From the NCBI RefSeq assembly GCF_015773195.1, contig NZ_JADWYK010000008.1, forward strand, positions 1 through 64,000: 64,000 nt of DNA. The letters run 5' to 3'. The notes below the pieces were generated by a model. That model ran no database searches. It saw nothing but the letters and a program-made list of their open reading frames with translations, and was not told the origin of the DNA. The translations under genes and the position numbers were made by a program. Origin of the DNA: Hymenobacter guriensis. GTDB lineage: Bacteria; Bacteroidota; Bacteroidia; Cytophagales; Hymenobacteraceae. Positions 41,841-51,089 of the stretch are shown here, piece after piece. Each line of letters opens with the position of its first letter. The first letter of the stretch is position 1.

Positions 41841-43418
41841 TTACCGCCCCGAGCCGTCCCGGTCGAAGGCATGGGTGGCCACGCCTTTGCTCGTGCGGTT
41901 CTTGGTTTCGCCGGTGCTGGTGAGGGTGTTGTTGCGGCGCGTGTCGAAAAAACGGGTTTTGCGACGCAGGCCGGCCACCCGGGAGCTATCCTGCACGGTA
42001 TCCTCGCCGGGGCCGCCATAGATGTCCACGAAAGGCGAGGAGCGCACGTGGCCACTTACTTCGAACCGGTCTTTGCCTTCCAGGCCGTGCAGCACGATGG
42101 TGTGGGTTTCGCGCGGGTGAAACGTGCGCTGGTAGAGGGGCTGGGCTGTTTTCTTGCCGCCCAACGGGTACACCGATACCACCGTGGTGCTGTCGGTGCG
42201 GCGCTCCACCACAAACCGCTCGTCCTCGTCGGTGCCGGCTACCACCACGCGGTGAGCCTTGAGGCGGTAAAACTCGGCAGCGGCCTGGGGCAGGGCGGCC
42301 CGGCGGGCGCGCAGTCCGGCCGCCAGGCGGGCACCTTCGAGCCGGTAGATGGCGGGCGGCAGGCGGCGCACGGCTGAGTCGATAACGGCATCGGTGAGGC
42401 GGCGCTGCAACTCGGCGGCCGTGGCTAGGTAGCGCCGGCGCGGCTGCTCGCTCAGGGCGCGCTCATCGATGTAGTGGGCGTTGCGGGTGTAGCCCTCTAC
42501 ACTTTCGAATTTCGGCCCGAACGTGCGGAACTTGGCTACGGCTTTGCTCACCAGCCAGGACATCAGGCCGTCATCAAACCGGAAAAACACCTGGTCGCGG
42601 TCCTGGGGCACGGGCCGCCAGAGGGTACGGCCATCCGGCTGCTTGAAGGCAGCCCAGCTCCACTGCCCTTCGTGCCGGTCCCAGTCGCCCAGCCACAGAT
42701 CCAGCAGGCGGGCGCGCAGAAATGCCGCTTCATCCAAGGCAACTTTCGGCGAGGCGTAGCGCTCCGCCAGCACGTCGTCGGACTCTTCCAGGTCGAGGGC
42801 GCCGGCCAGGGGGCCGTAGATGTTTTCCTTGCCTTCCCACTTTTCTTCCAGCATCACCACTTTGCCGCGCAGCCGCTCCGAGGTCGGGCCCAGTCCGTTT
42901 TCGGTGGCCGACACGTAATACAGGCGCGGATTGGTGTGGTACACGCCGGCAGCCTGGGCCAGTGGGGGCACTACCAAGGAGCCGTACGGCATGCCGGCCG
43001 AGGTAGCGTCGCGCACAATGCTGAGAATGACCGTGGGGCGCAGAAATTTGGGCAACGCTTTGGTAGGGTCTTTATCCACGCTGCGCAGGGCGTAGGCGCG
43101 GCCGTCGGCCCCAAGCACTGTCATACTAGTCGTTTGAAAGCCGCCGCCTACTTTGCCGGGCTTCAGGCCGCCGGGTACGGCCGTAGCCAGGTTTAGCACG
43201 GGTAGCGTGACGGGCTCGACCCAGGCGTGGCGGTAGTGCTGGCCCAGCAGAAACCGCCCGATGGGCCCACGCTGGTAGTGCCGTCCGGCCGTTACCACGG
43301 CGCTGTCGGGCGCCGCAGTGCGGCCGCTGATCTGGGCATCGGGCTGAAAAAAATGAGAGCTGGCACAGCCGGTGGCCGTCAGCAAAAGTGGAAAAAAACA
43401 GGGGAGAGGTAGACGCAT
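41841..43418 (-). CDS. Lipoprotein of a Bacteroidota-specific family with possible kinase-like core
   Basis: A 525-residue protein. The signal ends TATGC (Cys18), so it is a probable lipoprotein. Residues about 85-290 are closely related to the protein encoded divergently at 43574: LRSVDKDPTKALP, VVPPLAQAAGVYHTNPRL, and RARLLDLWLGDWDRHEGQW followed by VPQDRDQVFFRFDDG. I recall this block as a middle segment in long Bacteroidota outer-membrane proteins. GDWDRHE (244-250) followed about 25 residues later by an acidic D-R-D resembles the catalytic and metal loops of PI4K/Fam20/HipA-like kinases, with a Lys in the early SVDKDP block. That is inference. The C-terminal half is beta-rich (HTIVLHGLEGKDRF). 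No barrel is present. Confidence 0.7.
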   Translation of the reverse strand: MRLPLPCFFPLLLTATGCASSHFFQPDAQISGRTAAPDSAVVTAGRHYQRGPIGRFLLGQHYRHAWVEPVTLPVLNLATAVPGGLKPGKVGGGFQTTSMTVLGADGRAYALRSVDKDPTKALPKFLRPTVILSIVRDATSAGMPYGSLVVPPLAQAAGVYHTNPRLYYVSATENGLGPTSERLRGKVVMLEEKWEGKENIYGPLAGALDLEESDDVLAERYASPKVALDEAAFLRARLLDLWLGDWDRHEGQWSWAAFKQPDGRTLWRPVPQDRDQVFFRFDDGLMSWLVSKAVAKFRTFGPKFESVEGYTRNAHYIDERALSEQPRRRYLATAAELQRRLTDAVIDSAVRRLPPAIYRLEGARLAAGLRARRAALPQAAAEFYRLKAHRVVVAGTDEDERFVVERRTDSTTVVSVYPLGGKKTAQPLYQRTFHPRETHTIVLHGLEGKDRFEVSGHVRSSPFVDIYGGPGEDTVQDSSRVAGLRRKTRFFDTRRNNTLTSTGETKNRTSKGVATHAFDRDGSGR

Positions 43419-43573
43419 GCACAAAGCCAGCGTTTCGGCCGGTGCGTCCTTCAACGCAGTCGAGCTCAAAAAGTAAACGCCCGCCGCAACAACCGGTACC
43501 GCCCGGATTGCGCTATAAGGGGCCACAGCTATTGTGCAGCTTCTTTCGCGGGCCCGCTTTTCGTTTTCTCCCT

Positions 43574-45172
43574 GTGCATTTTTCTTTCCTTTTGCGGCTT
43601 CGGCCTTCCGTAATGCTGCTAATAGGCGCTCTGTCGTGTTCCTGCACCGAGCCGACAACGGCCTACCCACCCCGCCCGGTTATTCCGCCCGACTCGGTGG
43701 TAACGATAGCCGCCGGCCCGCAGTACATGCGCGGGGCCATGCATCGGTTTTTCTGGGGCAAGCACTACCGCACCGTCTGGCACCAGCCCGTGCGTGTGCC
43801 GGTGGTGAGCCTGCGTAAGCTCGTGCCCGGTGGCCTGAGGCCTACCGAGGCCGGCGGCAGCTTCCAAACCAAAAACCTGCGGCTAGTTGATACAAACGGC
43901 CGGGAGTTTGTGCTGCGAAGCGTAGATAAGGACCCTACTAAAGCCTTGCCTGAAAACCTCCGGGAAGGCTTCGTAGGCCGTCTGATGCAGGACCAGACCA
44001 GCGTCATTCAGCCCTACGGTGCCTACATTGTGCCCCCGCTGGCCCAGGCGGCCGGCGTGTATCATACCAATCCGCGCCTGGTGTATATCGGCGACGACCC
44101 GGCCCTGGGCAAGTTTCAAAAAGACTACGCCAACGCCCTGTACCTGCTGGAAGAGCGGCCCGAGGGCGACCAAAGCACGGTAGCGAGCTTCGGCCGCTCG
44201 GCCAAAGTAGAAAGCTCCCGCAAGGTCTTTACCAACCTGGTGCTCAAGGCTGATTTCCGGGTAAATGCTCCGCAGTACCTGCGGGCACGGCTGTTTGATA
44301 TGTTTCTGGGCGACTGGAGCCGGCGCGAAGACCAGTGGCGCTGGGCTTCCTTTGTTACACCCGCCGGTGGGGTGCGCTACGAGGCTATTCCGCGCGACCG
44401 GGACCACGCCTTTTTCAAGTTCGACGACGGGCTGCTTACCCACATCATTGGCTGGGTGAAAAGCAACTACCAGAGTTTCCACGAGGAAATCCGGCTGGCC
44501 GACGTGGAAGGCCTCAACCGTGCCGCCCGCCCCATGGACAAGTCGTTGCTGGTCTACCTTTCCCGGGCTCAGGTACAGCAGGTAGCCGATTCGCTGAAAA
44601 AACGCTTATCGGATCAGGTGATTGACGAAGCCCTGGCCGCCTGGCCCCCCGAAATCCGGGAGCTGTCGGAGGCGGAGTTCCGGCGCAAGCTGCGCAGCCG
44701 CCGCAACCAGCTACCCGCCGTGGCCGACAAGTTCTACGAGCTGCTGGCCCGCGACGTGGAGGTGCCCGGCACCGACCAGGCCGAGCGGTTTGTGCTGGAA
44801 AGTGCCGGCCCCGCGCAGGTGCGCCTGAGCGTGTACCGGCGCGGCACCGTCTTGGCCGACAGCCTCATCGGGCAGCGCACGTTTCTCACGACCGAAACCA
44901 GGACTCTCAAGCTCTTCGGCCTGGGCGGCAACGACCAGTTCGACCTGCTCGACCTACCCGAAACCAACCTCACTATCAGCATCTACGATGGCGCCGGGCA
45001 GGATGGTGTACGGGTAGTAGGTAAGCTGCCCGCCCGGCCCGGTGTCACGGTCTACAACAGCGGCGACGGCAACGTTATCAACCTGCCCAAAAGTATCAAA
45101 GTGGAAGCCTACCAGCCTAAAGCCGAAGAGTTTGATGCCGCCGGCTGGCTCCTGCGCCACCGGTTGTATTGA
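43574..45172 (+). CDS. Divergent paralogue of the lipoprotein at 41841, motif altered
   Basis: A 532-residue lipoprotein if GTG at 43574 is used: MHFSFLLRLRPSVMLLIGALSC gives a basic region and lipobox. ATG at 43613 is an alternative but would lack the positive charges. It shares with the divergent gene the blocks FVLRSVDKDPTKALP, IVPPLAQAAGVYHTNPRL, YLRARLFDMFLGDW and IPRDRDHAFFKFDDG. The otherwise conserved D-W-D-R-H is D-W-S-R-R here (247-251). If the kinase-like reading holds, this would be an inactive partner. 155 bp separate the two starts, so they probably share a control region. Confidence 0.72.
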   Translation: MHFSFLLRLRPSVMLLIGALSCSCTEPTTAYPPRPVIPPDSVVTIAAGPQYMRGAMHRFFWGKHYRTVWHQPVRVPVVSLRKLVPGGLRPTEAGGSFQTKNLRLVDTNGREFVLRSVDKDPTKALPENLREGFVGRLMQDQTSVIQPYGAYIVPPLAQAAGVYHTNPRLVYIGDDPALGKFQKDYANALYLLEERPEGDQSTVASFGRSAKVESSRKVFTNLVLKADFRVNAPQYLRARLFDMFLGDWSRREDQWRWASFVTPAGGVRYEAIPRDRDHAFFKFDDGLLTHIIGWVKSNYQSFHEEIRLADVEGLNRAARPMDKSLLVYLSRAQVQQVADSLKKRLSDQVIDEALAAWPPEIRELSEAEFRRKLRSRRNQLPAVADKFYELLARDVEVPGTDQAERFVLESAGPAQVRLSVYRRGTVLADSLIGQRTFLTTETRTLKLFGLGGNDQFDLLDLPETNLTISIYDGAGQDGVRVVGKLPARPGVTVYNSGDGNVINLPKSIKVEAYQPKAEEFDAAGWLLRHRLY

Positions 45173-45190
45173 AATGGTGAGGCGTGAAGA

Positions 45191-45408
45191 GGTAACACGT
45201 GACAGGTAACAAGTAACATGCTGTCATTGCGAGTGTAGCGAAGCAATCCGTCCTTTTCAAAATCAGACACATTTTTTTACCAGAAAGCCTTGACGTATGC
45301 TTACGCCAGGGGCTTTTTACATTTCAAGGGTTGGTGCGTTGCTCAGGACGGATTGCTTCGCTACACTCGCAATGACAGCATGTTACTTGTTACCTGTCAC
45401 GTGTTACC
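45191..45408. repeat. MITE-like element, copy C, with perfect 64-bp arms
   Basis: 45191-45254 is the exact reverse complement of 45345-45408. The arms run from GGTAACACGTGACAGG through TGTCATTGCGAGTGTAGCGA to CCGTCCT. The 90-bp interior contains CCAGAAAGCC as in copy B. It lies between convergent genes and nearly fills the gap. Confidence 0.93.
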
Positions 45409-45416
45409 TGTCACCT

Positions 45417-46952
45417 TCACTTAAAAATCTTCACTTTGTCTTTGTGCTTGGTGCGCAGGTACTGGCGGATGATCTGCTGCACGTCCTTGTTGTCGTTGTA
45501 GCGCTTGATGGCGTCCTTGAAATCGACGAAGCGACGGGCGGAAAATGACTCATCCACGTAGCCGAAACCCAGGTAGCGGCCGTTTTCTACCACCACCAGC
45601 GTCTTCTCATCTTCGCGCCGGCCCTGCCCCAGTACCACAAACGAGCCGTGCTCGTAGGTGAAGCTCTCCACGGCTTCCTCCACGCGCTTGTTGTACTCCT
45701 CGGCGGGTTCCAGGCCCAGGCAAGCGCCTTTACAACGGTGCACCTGGTAGTCGAAGCAGGAGCCCGGGGTTTTGTACAGGTCGCAGAGCTTCTGGCAAAG
45801 GTTGAACTTCGAGACTTTGTGGAACAGGAAGGCCTTGGCTTTGTACTGGTTGGCCAGCGCAATCAGCGGGTGCGACTGGGCATGGTCGTCGGCCTTGCCG
45901 TAGTAAAGGTGCTTGTAGCCCTGGTCATCGGTGCGCAGGAAAATACCCGCCGGAAACACCGAGCGGCGCTGGGCGCGATTGTAGAGCGGTTTCAGCCGCT
46001 TGATTTCGTGCGACTCATAGAGCAGCGCCACCAGCTCCGAGCCCGTCAGTTCCCAGGTAATGTCGGAAATCGAGTTCTTGAACTCAATGCTCTTGCGCGA
46101 CTTGTAATCGACGGCGAAATGCTGCTGAATGCGCTTGTAGATGTTGATGCTCTTGCCCACGTAGATAACCTCGCCGGCCTCGTTGTGGAAGTAGTATACA
46201 CCCGCTTCCTGGGGCAGGCTGGCTACTTTCTCGGGCGTGATGTTGGGCGGCAGCAGCGCCGTGCGGATGGCCTCACGCACGGCCTCTACTTTGCGGGCGG
46301 AAGGCTGCTTGGATGGTTTCTTCCCGCCCGGCGCCAGTGCATCCACGGCCGCCAGGGTATCGGCTGGGCTTACGGTGGGGTTGCGCAGGGCCTCATCCTG
46401 CTGGCTGATTTTCAGGAGCCGGTCGAACAGAATGGCGGTGGCGCCCGCGTCGCCGGCAGCGCGGTGGCGGCCGTTCAGCGGAATCCCAATGTTCTGGCAG
46501 AGCTTGCCCAAGCTGTAGCTGGGCTGCCCCGGCATCAGGGAGCGGCTCAGGCGCACGGTACATAGGGTTTTGCGCGAGTAGTTGTAGCCCAGGTCGGCAA
46601 ATTCCTTTTTCAGGAAAGAATAGTCGAAGCGCACGTTGTGGGCCACAAACACGCAGCCTTCCGTCATTTCCACCACTTTGCGCGCTACCTCGTGAAACTT
46701 GGGTGCGTCGCGCACCATATCGTCGGTGATGCCCGTGAGCTGGGTGATGAAGAAGGGAATGGGCCGGCCGGGGTTCAGCAGGGTGTCGTACTGGTCCACC
46801 ACCTTTTCGCCATCGTGAATGAAGATGGCAATTTCGGTGATGCGGTCCTGGGCAGGCTGCCCCCCAGTGGTTTCAAGGTCGATAATGGCGTACAAATGCG
46901 GCGGATTCTGAAGCGGAAACTTGCTAACGTGCTTGGTAACAAAGATAGCCAC
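45417..46952 (-). CDS. Exonuclease (DnaQ-like)/GIY-YIG nuclease fusion
   Basis: A 511-residue fusion. Residues about 20-185 form a DEDDh exonuclease: YAIIDLETTG, AHNVRFDYSFL, and HRAAGDAGATA with the catalytic His/Asp. Residues about 245-325 form a GIY-YIG domain: EAGVYYFHNEAGEVIYVGKS, then KRIQQHF and a late Glu. The C-terminal 150 residues resemble the Cys-containing region of the UvrC-like nuclease Cho (CFDYQVHRCKGACLG). This architecture, related to epsilon-like plus Cho proteins, suggests a role in nucleotide-excision-type repair. The initiator is ATG at 46952. Confidence 0.9.
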   Translation of the reverse strand: MAIFVTKHVSKFPLQNPPHLYAIIDLETTGGQPAQDRITEIAIFIHDGEKVVDQYDTLLNPGRPIPFFITQLTGITDDMVRDAPKFHEVARKVVEMTEGCVFVAHNVRFDYSFLKKEFADLGYNYSRKTLCTVRLSRSLMPGQPSYSLGKLCQNIGIPLNGRHRAAGDAGATAILFDRLLKISQQDEALRNPTVSPADTLAAVDALAPGGKKPSKQPSARKVEAVREAIRTALLPPNITPEKVASLPQEAGVYYFHNEAGEVIYVGKSINIYKRIQQHFAVDYKSRKSIEFKNSISDITWELTGSELVALLYESHEIKRLKPLYNRAQRRSVFPAGIFLRTDDQGYKHLYYGKADDHAQSHPLIALANQYKAKAFLFHKVSKFNLCQKLCDLYKTPGSCFDYQVHRCKGACLGLEPAEEYNKRVEEAVESFTYEHGSFVVLGQGRREDEKTLVVVENGRYLGFGYVDESFSARRFVDFKDAIKRYNDNKDVQQIIRQYLRTKHKDKVKIFK

Positions 46953-46997
46953 TGAGAAGGTTGCAAACGCCCCGCCAGCTCGCTTCAGGCCCCAAAT

Positions 46998-47037
46998 AAA
47001 AAGCGCCCACCAGCAGGAGCTGGCAGGCGCTTTTTCT
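46998..47037. terminator. Terminator of the DUF2383-type gene
   Basis: AAAAAGCGCC pairs with GGCGCTTTTT, with an inner CCAGC/GCTGG pairing. T runs on both strands. Confidence 0.85.
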
Positions 47038-47053
47038 AAAGCAGGCGAAGCAG

Positions 47054-47530
47054 TTAGCTTACGCGGCCTTTCTGCTGGGTAACCCAGTTCTTGGCCGACA
47101 GAATGTCGCCGTGCTGCTGCTGAATCACGTTACGCGTTTCTACGGGCAGCTCGCTGGAGCGCAAAGCAGTTTCATACGCCTGCAGCGCCACGGCGTCGCC
47201 GGTTTCGCACTCGCCCAGGATGGCCGAGTCGTCCTGGCCCGTAATGGCCGATTTGATGTTGATCCAGCCGCGGTGCAGGGCCGCAGCAGCGTCGGTGAGG
47301 GCGCCTTCAACGGTGCTTTCCTGGCTGGGAGACTCCACGCCAATGCGGCGGGCGGCCTGCTCCAGATCGGCGGCAAACTGGGCACGCTGCTGGCTGAACT
47401 TGCTTAGCTCGGCGCGCAGATCAGGGCTGGTTACGCCTTCAGCGGCCTGCTGGTAGCCTTTGGTGGCGGTTCTATTGATTTCGACGAGGTCGTTGAAGGC
47501 GCGGGCGGTATTATCGGTGATGGCAGCCAT
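47054..47530 (-). CDS. PA2169/DUF2383-family four-helix-bundle protein
   Basis: A 158-residue all-helical, ferritin-like protein without signal. LNDLVEINRTATKGYQQAAE-like first helix (NDLVEINRTATKGYQQAAEG), a second helix with FAADLEQAARRIG, a GWINIKSAITG turn and an ECETGDAVALQAYETAL helix match the PA2169 (DUF2383) family. Members are stress-associated proteins of unknown function. The metal-site Glu/His set of true ferritins is incomplete. It precedes the exonuclease gene on the same strand, separated by a terminator. Confidence 0.85.
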   Translation of the reverse strand: MAAITDNTARAFNDLVEINRTATKGYQQAAEGVTSPDLRAELSKFSQQRAQFAADLEQAARRIGVESPSQESTVEGALTDAAAALHRGWINIKSAITGQDDSAILGECETGDAVALQAYETALRSSELPVETRNVIQQQHGDILSAKNWVTQQKGRVS

Positions 47531-47630
47531 CGGAAGAGTATGTTAAGGTGGTTGAAAAGGATTTCAGGCGAATCAAAGCCAAGATGTATAGCCGATTCTG
47601 TCCGTGTATACTATGCATGTATGGTCGGGG

Positions 47631-48818
47631 TTACGAGCCCTGGCCCGTGATGCGCCCCCAGAGCCGCTTGAAAAAGCCTGGCTCCCCGCCCGCCACACTT
47701 TGTATATTGTCTTCGCCCTCGGCCGTGTCGCCCAGCAGAAAGCCCCAGGGCTCGGTGGCTTTGCTGGCGTCCAGTACCACCTTAATCACCGCAATCAGCG
47801 GGATGCTCAGAATCATGCCCGGAGTGCCCCACAGCTCGGCGCCCAGCACCAGCGCCACAATGGCCGCCATGGGGTTGATGCTCACCTGCGAGCCGGTAAT
47901 CATGGGCGTAATGAAGTTGCCTTCCAGAAACTGCACGAAGGCAAACACCCCGATAACGCCCGCCGCGTGCAGGGGGGAGCCGGTTTCCACCAGGGTAATA
48001 ATGGCCGGAATGCTGGCTCCCAGCATAATGCCGATGTAGGGAATGACGGCCAGCACCGAGGCAAAAATGGCAAAGAAGATGGCAAACTTCACGTGCAGGG
48101 CCAGCAGCCCGATGGCGTTGAGCACGGCCACAATCACAATGACCTTGAACAAACCCGAAATGTAAGCCTGCACCACCGTCTGGATGTTGTCGAGCGTGTT
48201 GAGGGCGGCCGTGCGCTTGTCGGGGCTCACGAAGCGGAACAGGAACTGGCGCAGATGGTCGCGGTAGTACAGAAAGCAGAAGATGTAGATAGGCACCTGC
48301 AGCAGGTTGCCCACTACGGCCGAGGTCATATTCAGCGTGGTGTTGAGGTAGTTGCCGCTTTCCTTCTTGAGGGATTTTATGGTGGACGCCTTTAGCTCCT
48401 CCTCCGAAATAGGGTCGATGCCGAAGCGGTTGGCCGCCCAGGCCTGAATGTCGTGGAAGAAACCCAGCAGCTTGTCCTGCAGCTTCGGCAGCTCATTCTT
48501 GAACTGACCCAGCTGGGAGCCAAACCCGAAAATAATTCCCGCAAACACCACCACTATCACCAGCAGGCACAGAATAATGGCCAGCACCCGGGGCACGCCT
48601 CTCAGCTCCAGCCAGCGGCTGAGCGGCAGCAGCAGCAAGGCAAAAAGCGCCGAGAACAGCAGCGGCAGCAGCACGTCGTCGAGAACTTTGAGCGAGTACA
48701 CCAGCAGTACGCCCGACAGCAGCAGGAACGCAAACTGGATGACGGGCGTCTGGCGCACCTCCGCGTTGGGCTTGTGGCCCGAGGGGGGCAAATGATGTTG
48801 GGTAGAGGGAGGAAACAT
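47631..48818 (-). CDS. AI-2E family transporter (PerM/TqsA-like)
   Basis: A 395-residue membrane protein. Paired N-terminal helices are followed by a long amphipathic stretch (about 90-165), then C-terminal helices. Signature blocks are LPLSRWLELRGVPRVLAIIL, YRDHLRQFLFRFVSPDKR, and FLEGNFITPMITGSQVSINP. The family includes the autoinducer-2 exporter TqsA and the Na+/H+ antiporter-like permeases, so the substrate is open. ATG at 48818 avoids a non-conserved leader in the longer frame. Confidence 0.87.
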   Translation of the reverse strand: MFPPSTQHHLPPSGHKPNAEVRQTPVIQFAFLLLSGVLLVYSLKVLDDVLLPLLFSALFALLLLPLSRWLELRGVPRVLAIILCLLVIVVVFAGIIFGFGSQLGQFKNELPKLQDKLLGFFHDIQAWAANRFGIDPISEEELKASTIKSLKKESGNYLNTTLNMTSAVVGNLLQVPIYIFCFLYYRDHLRQFLFRFVSPDKRTAALNTLDNIQTVVQAYISGLFKVIVIVAVLNAIGLLALHVKFAIFFAIFASVLAVIPYIGIMLGASIPAIITLVETGSPLHAAGVIGVFAFVQFLEGNFITPMITGSQVSINPMAAIVALVLGAELWGTPGMILSIPLIAVIKVVLDASKATEPWGFLLGDTAEGEDNIQSVAGGEPGFFKRLWGRITGQGS

Positions 48819-49011
48819 TTGGCTAATACAATTAGGAAACAGGGGAGAGAGAAAGAGCTGTTGGTGAAGCGGCAAGAGAAAAATGTGAAACTATTTTTCG
48901 CGTTTTGCCGGTTAGGAGAGGAGTTTTTGCTAATTTTACTAGCGCAAGCCCGACGCGGAAAAGGCCAATTTTCTGCGTTATTTTACCTCGCATACGTTTA
49001 CCGGATTCCTC

Positions 49012-50931
49012 ATGGCTGAACCTCAAGTACAACCCGCCCAACACGCCTACACCGAAGACAGCATCCGCTCCCTCGACTGGCGCGAGCATATCCGGCTGCG
49101 CCCCGGCATGTACATCGGCAAGCTCGGCGACGGCTCCAGCTACGACGACGGCATCTACGTGCTGGTAAAGGAGGTTATCGACAACTCCATTGATGAGCAC
49201 GTGATGGGCCACGGCCGCACCATCGACATCAAAATCTCCGACCAGCGCGTGCAGGTGCGCGACTACGGCCGCGGTATTCCGCTGGGCAAGGTGGTGGAGG
49301 TCGTCAGCAAAATCAATACGGGCGGCAAGTACGACAGCAAGGTCTTTCAGAAATCTGTGGGTTTGAACGGCGTGGGCACCAAGGCGGTTAATGCCCTCAG
49401 CAATTATTTTCTGGTGCAGAGCGTGCGCGACGGGCAAATGAAGGCCGCCGAGTTTGAGCAGGGCGTGCTCAAAACCGACGCCAAGCCCCAGCCGACTTCC
49501 CAGCGCAACGGTACGCTGATGGTATTTCAGCCCGACGACACCATCTTCAAAAACTACCGCTTCATTCCGGAGTACCTCGAAAATCAGGTCTGGAACTACG
49601 TGTACCTGAACGCGGGCCTCACCATCAACTTCAACGGGCAGAAGTACTTTTCTGAGAACGGCCTAAAGGATCTGCTGGCCCGCAAAGCCGACCCCGAGAG
49701 CCTGCGCTACGACATCATCCACCTCAAGGCCCCGGATATTGAGCTGGCCCTCACCCACGGCAATGAGTACGGCGAGGAGTACTACTCCTTCGTGAACGGG
49801 CAGTATACCACCCAGGGCGGTACCCACCTGGCTGCCTTCCGCGAGGCTGTGGTGAAAACCGTGCGCGAGTTCTACAAAAAAGAGTACGATGCGGCCGACA
49901 TCCGCGGCTCTATCATTGCCGCCATTTCGGTGCGGGTGCAGGAGCCGGTGTTTGAGTCGCAAACCAAAACCAAGCTCGGCTCCATCAACATGGGGGAGGA
50001 TGGCCCCACCGTGCGCGGCTTCATTCTGGATTTCCTTAAGGAGCACCTCGATAACTATCTGCACAAGAACCCCGCCGTAGCCGAGGCCCTCAAAAAGCGC
50101 ATCGAGCAGAGCGAGCGGGAGCGGAAGGACATGGCCGGGGTGAAAAAGCTGGCCAACCAGCGCGCCAAGAAAGCCAACCTGCACAACCGCAAGCTCCGGG
50201 ATTGTCGCTTCCACCTGGGCGAAACCAAAGAGCCCGAAAAGGCCCTGCTCACCACCCTGTTCATCACCGAGGGCGACTCAGCCTCCGGCTCCATCACCAA
50301 GAGCCGCAATGTGGAGACGGAAGCCGTATTCAGTTTGCGCGGCAAGCCGCTCAACTGCTTTGGGCTCAAGAAGAAGATTGTGTACGAAAACGAGGAGCTG
50401 AACCTGCTGCAGCACGCCCTCAACATCGAGGAAGGCATTGAGCACCTGCGCTACAACCGCGTGGTTATTGCCACCGATGCTGACGTTGACGGCATGCACA
50501 TTCGCCTGCTGCTGCTCACTTTCTTCCTGCAGTTCTTCCCCGATTTGGTGCGCAACGGCCACGTGTTCATCCTGGAAACCCCGCTGTTCCGCGTCCGCAA
50601 CAAGAAAACCACCATCTACTGCTACAACGAGCAGGAAAAGCAGAATGCCATGCGCCAGTTGGGCCGCAACCCCGAGGTTACCCGCTTCAAGGGCCTGGGC
50701 GAAATCAGCCCCGACGAGTTCGGCAAGTTCATCGGCGACAACATCAAGCTGGAGCCCGTGATTCTGCAGTCAGACCGCTCCATTCAGCAGGTGCTCACGT
50801 ACTACATGGGCAAGAACACGCCGGCCCGCCAGGAATTCATCATCGACAACCTGCGCCAGGAAAAAGACCTCATCACCTCCGACGTGCTGCCCGTAAGCGA
50901 AGTTGCCGAAGAAGATATGGCCTTTGCGTAA
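49012..50931 (+). CDS. parE: DNA topoisomerase IV subunit B
   Basis: A 639-residue type IIA topoisomerase ATPase subunit. GHKL motifs are [14 protein letters not shown] (catalytic Glu and Asn), DYGRGIP and [14 protein letters not shown]. The TOPRIM domain has [11 protein letters not shown] and the metal-binding DADVDG, then the C-terminal tail with [13 protein letters not shown]. Length and the short N-terminus favour ParE over GyrB, though the two cannot be separated with certainty by eye. parC/gyrA is not adjacent. It decatenates replicated chromosomes. Confidence 0.9.
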   Translation: MAEPQVQPAQHAYTEDSIRSLDWREHIRLRPGMYIGKLGDGSSYDDGIYVLVKEVIDNSIDEHVMGHGRTIDIKISDQRVQVRDYGRGIPLGKVVEVVSKINTGGKYDSKVFQKSVGLNGVGTKAVNALSNYFLVQSVRDGQMKAAEFEQGVLKTDAKPQPTSQRNGTLMVFQPDDTIFKNYRFIPEYLENQVWNYVYLNAGLTINFNGQKYFSENGLKDLLARKADPESLRYDIIHLKAPDIELALTHGNEYGEEYYSFVNGQYTTQGGTHLAAFREAVVKTVREFYKKEYDAADIRGSIIAAISVRVQEPVFESQTKTKLGSINMGEDGPTVRGFILDFLKEHLDNYLHKNPAVAEALKKRIEQSERERKDMAGVKKLANQRAKKANLHNRKLRDCRFHLGETKEPEKALLTTLFITEGDSASGSITKSRNVETEAVFSLRGKPLNCFGLKKKIVYENEELNLLQHALNIEEGIEHLRYNRVVIATDADVDGMHIRLLLLTFFLQFFPDLVRNGHVFILETPLFRVRNKKTTIYCYNEQEKQNAMRQLGRNPEVTRFKGLGEISPDEFGKFIGDNIKLEPVILQSDRSIQQVLTYYMGKNTPARQEFIIDNLRQEKDLITSDVLPVSEVAEEDMAFA

Positions 50932-50943
50932 CCATACTACCGA

Positions 50944-51005
50944 GCCTGTTTAATCAAAATGCCCCACTTGGCTCCGGCCCGGTGGGGCATTTTGATTAAA
51001 CAGGC
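50944..51005 (+). terminator. Perfect 24-bp hairpin after parE
   Basis: 50944-50967 is the exact complement of 50982-51005, around a 14-nt GC-rich loop. The arm is GCCTGTTTAATCAAAATG followed by CCCCAC. It starts 12 bp after the parE stop. A T run lies within the stem rather than after it, so it may act in both directions or in RNA stabilisation. Confidence 0.8.
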
Positions 51006-51076
51006 AACAGGCGCCTAAACACCCGGAAAGCCCGGAACGGGAGGCGCCGCCGCCGGGCGCACTTAGCAAATGCGTT

Positions 51077-51084
51077 GTATTTTC
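51077..51084 (+). promoter_or_regulatory. Possible -7 element for the BLUF gene
   Basis: TATTTTCG, one base from TAnnTTTG, lies 5 bp before the ATG at 51090. Transcription from it would give an almost leaderless mRNA, so it is only a candidate. Confidence 0.35.
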
Positions 51085-51089
51085 GCAGG

